A program made the translations under genes and the position numbers. From assembly GCA_040882605.1 (NCBI GenBank), contig JBBEAY010000047.1, positions 42,432 to 106,431 on the forward strand: DNA of 64,000 nucleotides, read 5' to 3'. A model generated the notes under the pieces. The model did not search any database, was not told the DNA's origin, and saw only the letters and a list, made by a program, of their open reading frames with translations. Source of the stretch: JAOUEA01 sp040882605 (GTDB taxonomy: Bacteria > Actinomycetota > UBA4738 > HRBIN12). Below are positions 42,392 to 51,390 of the stretch, in pieces (position 1 is the first letter of the stretch; every line of letters begins with the position of its first letter).

Positions 42392-43674
42392 ATGTCCATC
42401 ATCTGGGTGAGGCGCGGAAGGATCTGGGGGCCGAGAAGCTCTCCCAGCGACCCGTCGGCGCACGAGCGCTCGCCGAACCCCTCGGTGCCGTCCTGGCGGA
42501 CCGAGCCCCCGCTCGCGACCAGCGGGACCGGGTCGGCGGTGTGGGCTTTGCGTATACACGACGTGGCATGGTCGGCCGTCACCGCCACCAAGGTGTCGCG
42601 ACCGAGGCGTGGGAGCACCTCGCCGAAGAACGCGCGGTCGATCGCGCTCACGACGTCGCGCTTGTCCTTGGCCCTTCCGTCGTGGGCCGGCACGTCCGGT
42701 CCCTTGATGTGCACGTACAGCGCCTGGAAGTCCCCGAGCGCGTCGGCGGCGAGATGAGCCCACTCGACGTATAGCTCTTCGGCGTCGGGGCCGAACCCCG
42801 TCGCATCGAGGCGGGGTGCATCGACGGGCTTCATGCCCAGGGCGATCGAGATGCCTCGCTCTACGGGCATCTCGACGAAACAGCCCCACGCCATGCCGAA
42901 CCGCTCCGCGATAGGTTCCAACGTTGGCAGGTGCTCGCCGGCGTCGCGGGTGAGGATCAGGTTGGCTGGCAGCTTCCCCCGGTCTCGCCTGCGAGCGTTC
43001 ACCTCGCTCGCGTCGAGCACGCGCGCGGCATGCTGCACGAACTCGTTGGTGAGGTCGGCCGCGCGCTCGGCTGCAGCCGTCGGTTCTAGAGCGATTGCCG
43101 TCGCGACCTTCGGCTCGAAAGTCTCGAGCGCGACGCCGAGGCTCCCCCGGCGCTCGTAGGCGGGATCGGTGTTCGAGACGTTCGCCGAGAGCGCTTCGTC
43201 GTCATCGGAGCGGATCACCAACGCGCCGCGGTGCTCGATCGTTGCCCGCAGGTCGAACGAAGCTCCGGTGAGGCGCACCGCTCGGTTGACCTCGTCGGCG
43301 AGGGCGTGCGCCTCTTCGCTGGAAAGATCGCGACCGACCCGGCGGTCGACGATCTCGGGCCAGGCGGCGGCGGTCGCGAAGTTCACTCGATACGCGAGGT
43401 CGCCATCTCGGAAGTCCATGCCGATGCCGAGCGCCTCGAGCACCCCGCGACCCGGATGCTCTTCGTGCGGGTCGTATCCGAGGATGCCGAAGACGCCGAT
43501 GTCGGATTCCGGGGCGATGCCGGGACCCACCGTGATCACCGTGCCGGTCGCGCCCCGTGCGGCGAGCGCGTCGAGGTTCGGGGTGATCGCCGCTTCGAGT
43601 GGCGTCTGTCCGTCGAGCTCGGGGATCGGGTCATCGCCCAGTCCGTCGAGGCAGACGTAGAGCAGCGTGGTCAC
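42388..43674 (-). CDS. apgM: 2,3-bisphosphoglycerate-independent phosphoglycerate mutase, archaeal type
   Basis: Glycolytic enzyme that interconverts 3- and 2-phosphoglycerate, 428 residues of the alkaline-phosphatase superfamily (ApgM class). The metal site at the N-terminus is in YVCLDGLGDDP, the catalytic Ser is in PESDIGVFGILGYDP, and later metal residues are in HIKGPDVPAHDG, DHATSCIRKAHTADPVP. The GTG start is 4 bases after the tpiA stop. It extends the gap-pgk-tpiA glycolytic run by the next step of the pathway, an unusual place for this gene. Confidence 0.92.
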   Translation of the reverse strand: MTTLLYVCLDGLGDDPIPELDGQTPLEAAITPNLDALAARGATGTVITVGPGIAPESDIGVFGILGYDPHEEHPGRGVLEALGIGMDFRDGDLAYRVNFATAAAWPEIVDRRVGRDLSSEEAHALADEVNRAVRLTGASFDLRATIEHRGALVIRSDDDEALSANVSNTDPAYERRGSLGVALETFEPKVATAIALEPTAAAERAADLTNEFVQHAARVLDASEVNARRRDRGKLPANLILTRDAGEHLPTLEPIAERFGMAWGCFVEMPVERGISIALGMKPVDAPRLDATGFGPDAEELYVEWAHLAADALGDFQALYVHIKGPDVPAHDGRAKDKRDVVSAIDRAFFGEVLPRLGRDTLVAVTADHATSCIRKAHTADPVPLVASGGSVRQDGTEGFGERSCADGSLGELLGPQILPRLTQMMDI

Positions 43675-43678
43675 GCGC

Positions 43679-44467
43679 TCACCCCCGGTACTTCACGATC
43701 AGCGCGAGGTCCTCGGGGTCGAGGCTCGCCCCTCCCACCAGTGCGCCGTCGATCTCCGGGTGCGCCATGAACTCCCTGATGTTGCCGGGCTTCACGCTTC
43801 CCCCGTATTGCACTCGCACCGCCTGGGCGACCTCGTCGTCGTACCGATCGGCGAGGGTGGTGCGGATCACCTCGACCAAGCGGCCGGCATCGGCCGGCTC
43901 TGCGTTGCGTCCCGTGCCGATCGCCCAGATGGGCTCGTACGCGACCACCATCGTTGCCGCGTGCTCGGCGCTCACGTTGTCGAGCCCGCGTCGGATCTGC
44001 TGGGCGACCTTCGTCTCCGCGCCGTCGGCATCATGCTCTTCGAGCGACTCGCCGACACAGAGGATCGGGATCATCTCGTGCTTGATCACCGCTCGCACCT
44101 TCTTGTTGACGACGAGGTCGTCCTCGCCGAAGAGCTGTCGCCGCTCGGAATGCCCGACGATGACGTAGCGGACCCTGAGGGCCCGCAGCATGCCGGGCGA
44201 CACCTCGCCGGTGAATGCCCCTTGTTCCTCGAACGAGACGTTCTGCGCCCCGAGGCCGTACGGCAGCTTGTCGGAGTCGATCAGGGTCTCGACCGAGCGC
44301 AGCGACGTGAAGCTGGGGCAGATCACCACCTCGACGCGTTCGGCGTCGTCCTCGTCGAGCATGTAGCTGAGCTTCTGCATGGCCTGGATCGCCTCGAGGT
44401 GGGTCTTGTGCATCTTCCAGTTGGCAGCGATGATCGGGCGCCTCTCGGCGCCGGAACGGTCGGTCAC
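43679..44467 (-). CDS. tpiA: Triosephosphate isomerase
   Basis: A 262-residue TIM-barrel enzyme that interconverts dihydroxyacetone phosphate and glyceraldehyde 3-phosphate. Catalytic residues are Lys in AANWKMHK, His in VIVGHSERR and Glu in VAYEPIWAIGTG. The phosphate loops are QYGGSVKPGN and GALVGGASL. The frame is open upstream inside pgk; the GTG at 44467 overlaps the pgk stop by 4 bases (GTGA) and gives the normal length. Confidence 0.96.
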   Translation of the reverse strand: MTDRSGAERRPIIAANWKMHKTHLEAIQAMQKLSYMLDEDDAERVEVVICPSFTSLRSVETLIDSDKLPYGLGAQNVSFEEQGAFTGEVSPGMLRALRVRYVIVGHSERRQLFGEDDLVVNKKVRAVIKHEMIPILCVGESLEEHDADGAETKVAQQIRRGLDNVSAEHAATMVVAYEPIWAIGTGRNAEPADAGRLVEVIRTTLADRYDDEVAQAVRVQYGGSVKPGNIREFMAHPEIDGALVGGASLDPEDLALIVKYRG

Positions 44468-45657
44468 GGGTGCTCCTCCAAGATCGTGATGCCGGGGAGC
44501 GCACGGCCCTCGAGGAACTCGAGCGAGGCGCCGCCGCCGGTGGACAGGTGATCGAAGGCATCGGTGAGCTCGTTCTTCTTCACGGCGAGCAGGGAATCTC
44601 CGCCACCCACCACTGTGAATGCGGGCGCGTGGGCCACCGCGGTGGCGATGCCACGGGTGCCGGCGCTGAACGGTTCGAGCTCGAACACGCCCATGGGTCC
44701 GTTCCAAAGGATGGTCTTCGCGTCGGCGAGGATGCGTGCGTAGCCTTCGACCGTTCTCGGCCCGATGTCAAGCCCCATCATCCCGCGCGGCACGGCGGCG
44801 GCCGGCACCGTGCGCCGTTCGGCTGTCAGCGAGATCTCCGAAGCCACGACGACGTCTTGCGGAACCTCGATGAGCACGTCGCGCTCGCGGGCCTTGGCCC
44901 TCGCCGAGCGCACCTCGTCGAACCGATCGCGCTCGCAGAGGCTCTCGCCGATCTCGCCGCCGTCGGCGGCGATCATGGTGAAGGCCATCGCACCGCCGAT
45001 CAGCAGGGCGTCGACACGGTCGATCAGCGACTCGATCACGGCGAGCTTGTCGCTGACCTTGGCCCCGCCGAGGATCGCCACGTAGGGCCTCGCGGGCTCG
45101 TGTAGCAAGCGAGAGAGCACCTCGACCTCGCGCTGCATGAGCCTGCCGGCCACCGCCGGACGCCCCGTCGCGAGCATCAGCTCAGGCAAGGCGTTCACGC
45201 TCGCATGCGACCGGTGCGCGGCCCCGAATGCATCGTCGACGTAGGCGTCGGCGAGCTCGGCGAGACGGCCCGCGAAGGTCTGGTCGTCGGCTTCCTCGCC
45301 GGCATCGAAGCGCAGGTTCTCGAGCAGCACGACCGGATCGCCGGGCAGCTCGCCGGGCGTCGTCTCGCCGAGCGAGACCACCGGCTCCGCGAGGAGCTCG
45401 GCGAGCCGGGCGCCGACGGGCGCGAGGCGCAGATCGTCGCGCACCTCGCCCTTCGGCCTGCCGAGGTGAGAGCCCAGCACGAGCGAAGCCCCGCGATCAC
45501 GCAGCTCGCTAAGCGTCGGAAGCGTCGCTGCGATGCGCGCGTCGTCGGCGACCGCTCCACCGTCGAGCGGCACGTTGAAGTCCACGCGCACGAAGACGCG
45601 GGCGCCCTTGACGTCGCCCAGATCGTCGAGCGTTCGAAGCGTCAGCGCGTCTCCCAC
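44464..45657 (-). CDS. pgk: Phosphoglycerate kinase
   Basis: A 397-residue glycolytic kinase. The N-terminal substrate site is VRVDFNVPLDGG and the basic patch is LGSHLGRPKGEVRD. The ATP site includes AILGGAKVSDK, the switch is WNGPMGVFELEPF, and GGGDSLLAV stands for the usual GGGD motif. It starts at GTG, 10 bases after the gap stop, without a clear ribosome site, so coupling to gap is likely. It overlaps tpiA by 4 bases. Confidence 0.96.
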   Translation of the reverse strand: MGDALTLRTLDDLGDVKGARVFVRVDFNVPLDGGAVADDARIAATLPTLSELRDRGASLVLGSHLGRPKGEVRDDLRLAPVGARLAELLAEPVVSLGETTPGELPGDPVVLLENLRFDAGEEADDQTFAGRLAELADAYVDDAFGAAHRSHASVNALPELMLATGRPAVAGRLMQREVEVLSRLLHEPARPYVAILGGAKVSDKLAVIESLIDRVDALLIGGAMAFTMIAADGGEIGESLCERDRFDEVRSARAKARERDVLIEVPQDVVVASEISLTAERRTVPAAAVPRGMMGLDIGPRTVEGYARILADAKTILWNGPMGVFELEPFSAGTRGIATAVAHAPAFTVVGGGDSLLAVKKNELTDAFDHLSTGGGASLEFLEGRALPGITILEEHP

Positions 45658-45667
45658 GGCCGGCAGA

Positions 45668-46675
45668 TCAAAGCTTGGAGGCGACGAGGGCGACGACGTC
45701 GACCAGGCGGTTCGAGTAGCCCCACTCGTTGTCGTACCAACCGATGGCCTTGACGACGTTGCCCATCACCATGGTGGCGCTCGCGTCGAACGTGCACGAC
45801 GCGGGGCTGCCGACGATGTCGCTGGACACGATCGGGTCCTCGGTGTAGACGATCTTGCCCGCGAGCGGTCCGGTCTCCGCCGCCGACCGGAACGCCGCGT
45901 TCACCTCGTCGACCGTGATCTCGCGCGAAACCGTCGCCACGAGGTCGGTGACCGAGCCGTCGGGCACGGGCACCCGCATCGCCATGCCGTCGAGCTTGCC
46001 CTTCAGGTGCGGCAGCACTAGCCCCGTCGCCTTCGCGGCGCCCGTCGAGGTCGGGATGATGTTGACCGCCGCAGCCCTCGCTCGGCGCAGGTCCCTATGC
46101 GGAAGATCGAGGATCTGCTGGTCGTTCGTGTAGGCGTGCACGGTGGTCATGAAGCCCTGCTCCATGCCGAAGGCGTCGTCGATCACCTTGGCCATCGGGG
46201 CTACGCAGTTCGTCGTGCACGAGGCGTTGGAGATGACGTGATGGTTGGCCGGGTCGTAGGCGTCGTCGTTCACCCCGAGCACGATGGTGAGGTCCTCGTT
46301 CTTCGCCGGCGCGCTGATGATCACCTTCTGCGCTCCCGCCTCGAGGTGCGCGGCCGCCTTGTCGCGGTCGGTGAAGATGCCTGTCGACTCGATCACGATC
46401 TCGGCGCCGAGGTCCTTCCACGGAAGATCGGCCGGGTTGCGCTCGGCCAGCACGCGAAGCTCGTCGCCATCGATCACGAGGCCGCTGCCGCCGACGGAGA
46501 CCTCACCCGGGTATCGCCCGTGCACCGAGTCGTACTTGAGCAGGTGAGCCATGGTCGCGGCGTCGCCCAGGTCGTTCACCGCCACGAAGTCGAAGTCGAG
46601 GCCGAGCTGCTTCGCGGCCCGGAAGAAGTTGCGGCCGATGCGGCCGAAGCCGTTGATGCCGATCTTGACGCTCAC
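45668..46675 (-). CDS. gap: Glyceraldehyde-3-phosphate dehydrogenase
   Basis: A 335-residue NAD-dependent type I GAPDH. The Rossmann start is IGINGFGRIGRNFFRA, the catalytic Cys is in SNASCTTNC, and the catalytic His is in the following strand region (TVHAYTNDQ for the NAD/phosphate side). SNRLVDVVALVA closes the fold. The GTG start has AGGAGG seven or so bases upstream. It is the first gene of the gap-pgk-tpiA-apgM run. In most actinobacteria yvcK and whiA lie between rapZ and gap; here only 104 bases do. Confidence 0.96.
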   Translation of the reverse strand: MSVKIGINGFGRIGRNFFRAAKQLGLDFDFVAVNDLGDAATMAHLLKYDSVHGRYPGEVSVGGSGLVIDGDELRVLAERNPADLPWKDLGAEIVIESTGIFTDRDKAAAHLEAGAQKVIISAPAKNEDLTIVLGVNDDAYDPANHHVISNASCTTNCVAPMAKVIDDAFGMEQGFMTTVHAYTNDQQILDLPHRDLRRARAAAVNIIPTSTGAAKATGLVLPHLKGKLDGMAMRVPVPDGSVTDLVATVSREITVDEVNAAFRSAAETGPLAGKIVYTEDPIVSSDIVGSPASCTFDASATMVMGNVVKAIGWYDNEWGYSNRLVDVVALVASKL

Positions 46676-46779
46676 TAGAGATCCTCCTCGGTCTTTGGTT
46701 CGTTCTCGGGACTTGGAACCATCCTAGCCAGCACCCTTGCGCAGCGGCACCGCGCGCGATGGCCCCATCGTGGTCAGGC

Positions 46780-47685
46780 TCAGCTCCTCGACAGATCGCG
46801 GTGGGCGACCGTGACGGGGATGCCGCGGTCTGCGAAGTAGCGCCCGAGCTCCTCTGAGACCACGACCGAACGATGGTGGCCGCCGGTGCACCCCACGGCG
46901 ACCGTGAGGTAGGACTTGCCTTCGGCCACGTAGCCCGGCACCACGACCTCGAGCAGTGCCTCGAGTCGCTCCATGAAGGCTCGGTATTGGTCCTGCTGCT
47001 GCACGTAGTCGCGCACGCGATCGTCGGTGCCGGGCAGCGGACGGAGCTCGTCGACCCAGTGCGGGTTCGGCAGGAATCGCACGTCGAGCACGAGGTCTGC
47101 GTCGCGAGGCGTGCCGTACTTGAAGCCGAACGAGGTGATCGACACCTGCAGGCCCTGTTCGGGTGGTGCCTCGGAGAACGCATCGCGGATGCGGTCGCGG
47201 AGCCCGTGCGGAGTGAGGCCGGTCGTATCGATGATGAGGTCGGCGTCGCCCCGCAGGCTCTCCATCATGAGGCGCTCCTTGCGGATGCCCTCGACCACCC
47301 GGTCGGCCGGGGCAAGCGGGTGGCGGCGCCGGGTGGCCTCGTAGCGATTGACGAGGTCGTCGTCGGCCGCCTCGAGGAACAAGATGCGGCATTCGACCCG
47401 CAGCTGCTTCAGCTCGTTGAGCGCCTTCGAGAGCTCGCCGAAGAAGACGCCTCCGCGGGCGTCGACGACGATCGCGATGCGGGTCGGTCCGCCCGGACGC
47501 GACACCAGCTCGGCCATGGTCGGCAGCAGCGCCGGAGGAAGGTTGTCGACGACGAAGTATCCGAGGTCCTCGAGGGAATGCGCCGCCTCCGATCGCCCGG
47601 CGCCCGATAGGCCGGTGATCAGTAGGAACCCCGGTCCGGCCTCGGGGTCGCCGGTCATCGGCGCCGCGGCCGACTCCGCGGTCAC
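46780..47685 (-). CDS. rapZ: RNase adapter/nucleotide-binding protein RapZ (YvcJ)
   Basis: A 301-residue P-loop protein that in other bacteria binds nucleotides and small RNAs or cell-wall precursors. Walker A is GLSGAGRS, with Arg in place of the usual Lys, and the second motif is VVDNLPP. The C-terminal domain contains SFGFKYGTPRDADLVLDVRF and VGCTGGHHRSVVVSE. The GTG start overlaps the uvrC stop by 4 bases (GTGA), the classical uvrC-rapZ coupling. The Walker A lysine replacement also occurs in family members I know (GxSGAGKS is standard), so binding might be weakened. Confidence 0.93.
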   Translation of the reverse strand: MTAESAAAPMTGDPEAGPGFLLITGLSGAGRSEAAHSLEDLGYFVVDNLPPALLPTMAELVSRPGGPTRIAIVVDARGGVFFGELSKALNELKQLRVECRILFLEAADDDLVNRYEATRRRHPLAPADRVVEGIRKERLMMESLRGDADLIIDTTGLTPHGLRDRIRDAFSEAPPEQGLQVSITSFGFKYGTPRDADLVLDVRFLPNPHWVDELRPLPGTDDRVRDYVQQQDQYRAFMERLEALLEVVVPGYVAEGKSYLTVAVGCTGGHHRSVVVSEELGRYFADRGIPVTVAHRDLSRS

Positions 47686-49604
47686 GCGCTCACCTTGGTA
47701 TCAGAGGTCTCGGAGATCAGGCCGGGGCCTCGGACCAACGGAGCTGCCCCGGGTTCGGTCTCGTGCAGGCGGGCATACACCGCGGCAGCGACCTCGGGCC
47801 CGATGCTCGGCGTCTCGGCGATCTGCTCGACCTCCGCGCGGCGCAACCGCGCGAGCGACCCGAACCGCTTGAGCAAGGCCTTCTTGCGAGCAGGGCCCAC
47901 GCCGGGCACCTCGTCGAGCGGCGAAACCAGGGCGCGCTTCTCGCGCTGTTGCCGGTGGTAGGTCACGGCGAACCGGTGTGCCTCGTCACGCAGATGCTGC
48001 AGCACGAACAACGCCTCCGATCCGCGCGGGATCATCAGCGGCTCTGGGTGGTCAGGGAAGTAGACTTCCTCGAGGCGCTTCGCGAGGCCGATGTGCGGGA
48101 TAGGCAGCCCCAGCTCACCGAGCACCTTCGAAGCCATGCTCAGCTGTCCTCGGCCACCGTCGACCACCACCAGCGCGGGCGGATAGGAGAATCGTCGCCT
48201 GGCCTCGGGCTCGGCCGATCGCTCCTCGAGCAGTCGAGAGAACCGGCGGCGCAGCATCTCTTCCATAGAAGCGAAATCGTCCTGTCCGACGACCCCCTTG
48301 ATACGGAATCGCCGGTAGTCCGAGCGCTTGGGCAATCCGTCTTCGAAGACGACCATCGAGCCGACCTTGTCGGTCGGACCGAGGTTCGAGATGTCGTAGC
48401 ACTCGATACGCAGCGGCGCCTGGTCGAGCCCGAGGCGGCCGGCGAGCTCGACCAGCGCACGCGAGCGCGCTCCGAAGTCGGATGCGCGGCGCAGCTTGTG
48501 CCGATGGAAGGACTCAGCGGCGTTGCTCGTGACCATCTCGTGCAGGCGCCGTTTCGCCCCTCGCTCGGGCACGCCGATGCGGACCTTCGTGCCGCGCCTC
48601 TCCCCCAGCCACGCCTCGAGCACATCGCGATCGGCGGGCTCGGCCGGCACGAGCACCCGGGGCGGCACCTCGTCGCGTTCCATGTAGAGCTGACGCACGA
48701 ACGACGCGACCAGCTCTTCGCGCGAGAGCTCCTCGACGCGGTCGACGACCCACCCCTTGCGACCGAGGACCCGGCCGCCCCGCACCATGAAGACTTGGAA
48801 CGCCGCTTCGAGCTCGTCGTCGGCCATGCCGATCACGTCGATGTCGTCGGGCTGGTCGAGCACCATCTCCTGGGTCTCGAGGGCGCGCCGGGCGGCGCCG
48901 AGCTGGTCGCGCAGCTTCGCGGCCTGCTCGTACTCCTGCCGGCTCGACGCCTCGCTCATCTCGCGATCGAGCCGCTGCATCATCGGCTTGGTGTTGCCGC
49001 TCAGGAAGTCGGCGAGCGCGTCGACGTCGGCCCGGTAGGACTCGTGCGTGACGCCGGTGACCTCCGGCACGCACGGCCCGCTGCACCGGCCGATATCGAA
49101 GTAGAGGCACGGCCGCTTCGCGCGCGCGCGCTGATCGAAGAACGAGTTCGAACAGGTGCGCACCGGGAAGACCCGCGTCAGGGCGTCGAGGGTGTCGCGG
49201 ATAGCCCATGCGTGGCCGTACGGTCCGAAGTAGCGGACCTTCTTGCGCTTCGCGCCTCGAAGCACCTGGGCGCGCGGCCACTCCTCACCCACCGTCAGCG
49301 CGAGGTATGGGTAGGACTTGTCGTCGCGGTAGCGGATGTTGAACCGTGGCCGATGCCGCTGGATCAGGTTGTACTCGAGCATGAGAGCGTCGACCTCACC
49401 GCTCGCCACGATCCACTCGACGCTCTCGGCGGCCTGCACCATGGCTTCGGTGCGGGGGTGCAGCGGCTTGCTCCAGTAGTTCGCGAGACGCTTGCGGAGC
49501 GATCGCGCCTTGCCGACGTAGACGACTCGCCCGTCGCCGTCACTGAAGAGGTATGCGCCAGGAAGATCGGGGATGTCACCGGCAGGGGGTCGGGTGAAGC
49601 TCAC
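47682..49604 (-). CDS. uvrC: Excinuclease ABC subunit C
   Basis: A 640-residue nuclease of nucleotide excision repair. The N-terminal GIY-YIG domain is PGAYLFSDGDGRVVYVGKA with catalytic Arg downstream. A cysteine cluster (RTCSNSFF, CLYFDIGRCSGPC) follows. The UVR motif is near AASSRQEYEQAAKLRDQLG-like SEASSRQEYEQAAKLRDQ. The second nuclease domain has ECYDISNLG and VVDGGRGQLSMA. The C-terminal helix-hairpin-helix is VPGVGPARKKALLKRFGS. All parts needed for both incisions are present. It starts at GTG and lies 45 bases after the lipoprotein gene. Confidence 0.96.
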   Translation of the reverse strand: MSFTRPPAGDIPDLPGAYLFSDGDGRVVYVGKARSLRKRLANYWSKPLHPRTEAMVQAAESVEWIVASGEVDALMLEYNLIQRHRPRFNIRYRDDKSYPYLALTVGEEWPRAQVLRGAKRKKVRYFGPYGHAWAIRDTLDALTRVFPVRTCSNSFFDQRARAKRPCLYFDIGRCSGPCVPEVTGVTHESYRADVDALADFLSGNTKPMMQRLDREMSEASSRQEYEQAAKLRDQLGAARRALETQEMVLDQPDDIDVIGMADDELEAAFQVFMVRGGRVLGRKGWVVDRVEELSREELVASFVRQLYMERDEVPPRVLVPAEPADRDVLEAWLGERRGTKVRIGVPERGAKRRLHEMVTSNAAESFHRHKLRRASDFGARSRALVELAGRLGLDQAPLRIECYDISNLGPTDKVGSMVVFEDGLPKRSDYRRFRIKGVVGQDDFASMEEMLRRRFSRLLEERSAEPEARRRFSYPPALVVVDGGRGQLSMASKVLGELGLPIPHIGLAKRLEEVYFPDHPEPLMIPRGSEALFVLQHLRDEAHRFAVTYHRQQREKRALVSPLDEVPGVGPARKKALLKRFGSLARLRRAEVEQIAETPSIGPEVAAAVYARLHETEPGAAPLVRGPGLISETSDTKVSA

Positions 49605-49649
49605 CCAGTCATCGTAGCCGCGTCACCGGACACGACCGAGGAACGGTCG

Positions 49650-51341
49650 TCAGTTGCCCCCGCCCCCGCCGCCGGCTTTGACCACGGCGAGGGTTCCAAG
49701 CATGGTGGTGGGGTGCGCATCACACTGGAAGAAGTACTCAGCTTCGTCGAGCGGGTCGAGGTCGAGCGGGTCCTCGAGAGGCCCCGGGAGGATGTCCGTC
49801 GCAGCGAGCGACTCTCCTCCTTGCTCTGTGTAGACATCGATGTTGTGGGCGGTCGTATCGGAGTTGGTGTAGTTGATCGTGAACGCCTCAGTCGCAGGGG
49901 CGACGAGACAGTCTGTGCTGAAGATGTTCCCCGCCTGAGCTTCGATGTCGAGCAGAACCTGGCCGTCGGCGCCGCACTCACCGCCGCCGTCGGACGGCGC
50001 AGCCGTCGGGATCTCGCCCGGGTCGGCTGTGGGGCTCGGGGCCGCAACCGCGAGCTCGCCCACATCACCCTGCACGCCGAATCGCAGGTTCTGGCTCCCG
50101 GAGTCATACCAGGCCAAGAAGACCCGCGTTCCGTCTGGGCTCACGCCCACCGACGGCGTACTGCCATCCAAGGTGTCGGGGGTCTCGATGGGCGTGAACG
50201 TCTGTCCGTCCTCCGAGGCCGCGAGCACGACGCCGTCTGCGTCGTCCCAGGCGGCGACCATGGCCCCCTGATCGTCGACGGCGATGCTCGTCATGGGGGC
50301 GAGGTTGCCGACGGCGTCGAGGTCGGTGGGCGTGGCCTCGGCGATCGTCGAGACCGACCATGAGGCCCCGTCGGGGCGAGCGAGCTGCACGGCGCCCTGG
50401 GCGTCGTAGAACGTGAGGAGCGCGTTGCCGTCGGCATCGACGGTCATGTCGAGACCCTGGCCGCTCACTCCCCGCGCCACCTCGGTCGAGACCCACTCGG
50501 CTCCGTCGAGGACCGAGACCATGACCGCCCCGGCGTCGTTGTCGACCCATGCGACGGTCATACCGGCCGAGGTCACTCCGATCTGCGTCGGCCGAGGTGG
50601 CGGGCACTGCGCGCACTGCGGCACCGTCGCCACGGTCTGCGTCTTCCACTCATCGCCCGACTTCGTCGCGACCCGGACCTGCTGGCCCCCGACGCTCACC
50701 GTGTAGGCGACCCACGGGTTGCCGTCGGCGTCGGCGGCCACACCCGGGCGGCCGATCGGGCCCGCCTTGCGGATGGTGAAGTCGTAGTCGAAGACGGGCT
50801 CGACCGTGGAGGTGTCGGTACCACCCGCATAGGAGATGCCTGCCTTGCCGGTCCACACGACGTGCTTCGCTCCGGCATCGTCCACCGCGATGTCGGTGCC
50901 GTTGGTGTTCTCTGCGGTCGCGTCGACGAGCGACGGTTCGACGGCCGGTCCGTACGCGATGTAGACGCCGCTCGGGGTCTCACGCACCTGTGCGACGGCG
51001 CCTCTGGTCCACACACCCTCGGCGGAGAGGCTCGCCACCCCCACCGCAGCCCCGTCCTTGGGCTCCTCGTCGTCGGTCGTGATGTACGGCGCGCCGAGAG
51101 GGCGCACGACCGGGATCTCGTCTTCCTCGAGCACTGCCGGGAAGATGAGGTACGAGATGAAGGGCACGCCTTCGGTGTCGACGGCGAGCGAGTTGCCGAG
51201 CCCCGCGTCGTCGAGGAACTCGGCCACGAACGGCACGAAGCGATCACCCTCGCCACTGACGACCTCACCCTCGGGGATCGAGCCGCACGCAGCCGCCACG
51301 AGGGCGAGCGTGATGAAGAGGATCGGCAGGCGCGTGGTCAC
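49650..51341 (-). CDS. Lipoprotein with beta-propeller-like body and C-terminal cupredoxin domain
   Basis: A 563-residue exported protein. The GTG at 51341 starts a lipoprotein signal (TTRLPILFITLALVAAACGS; Cys in VAAAC). The middle has repeated blade-like units with a D-DGN pattern (VAADADGNPWVAY, MTVDADGNALLTFYD, IAVDDQGAMVAAWDD, VSPDGTRVFLAWYD). The last about 90 residues look like a cupredoxin: TTAHNIDVYTEQ, then FFQCDAHPTTMLGT, giving His, Cys, His and Met as possible copper ligands. A CPPPRPT segment with CAQCPP lies in the body. No known family fits the whole length. It sits between uvrA and uvrC without an obvious functional link. Confidence 0.78.
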   Translation of the reverse strand: MTTRLPILFITLALVAAACGSIPEGEVVSGEGDRFVPFVAEFLDDAGLGNSLAVDTEGVPFISYLIFPAVLEEDEIPVVRPLGAPYITTDDEEPKDGAAVGVASLSAEGVWTRGAVAQVRETPSGVYIAYGPAVEPSLVDATAENTNGTDIAVDDAGAKHVVWTGKAGISYAGGTDTSTVEPVFDYDFTIRKAGPIGRPGVAADADGNPWVAYTVSVGGQQVRVATKSGDEWKTQTVATVPQCAQCPPPRPTQIGVTSAGMTVAWVDNDAGAVMVSVLDGAEWVSTEVARGVSGQGLDMTVDADGNALLTFYDAQGAVQLARPDGASWSVSTIAEATPTDLDAVGNLAPMTSIAVDDQGAMVAAWDDADGVVLAASEDGQTFTPIETPDTLDGSTPSVGVSPDGTRVFLAWYDSGSQNLRFGVQGDVGELAVAAPSPTADPGEIPTAAPSDGGGECGADGQVLLDIEAQAGNIFSTDCLVAPATEAFTINYTNSDTTAHNIDVYTEQGGESLAATDILPGPLEDPLDLDPLDEAEYFFQCDAHPTTMLGTLAVVKAGGGGGGN

Positions 51342-51390
51342 GTCGGCGGGGATAGTAACAAGCCTCGCGGCGTGTGCATCCAGCCGCGGG

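Noticed and set aside
47763..50363. Very long open frame on the plus strand opposite uvrC and the lipoprotein gene
   Set aside because: It crosses two well-supported genes, its translation is Arg/His-rich with no recognisable domain, and GC-rich codon bias on the other strand explains the lack of stops.
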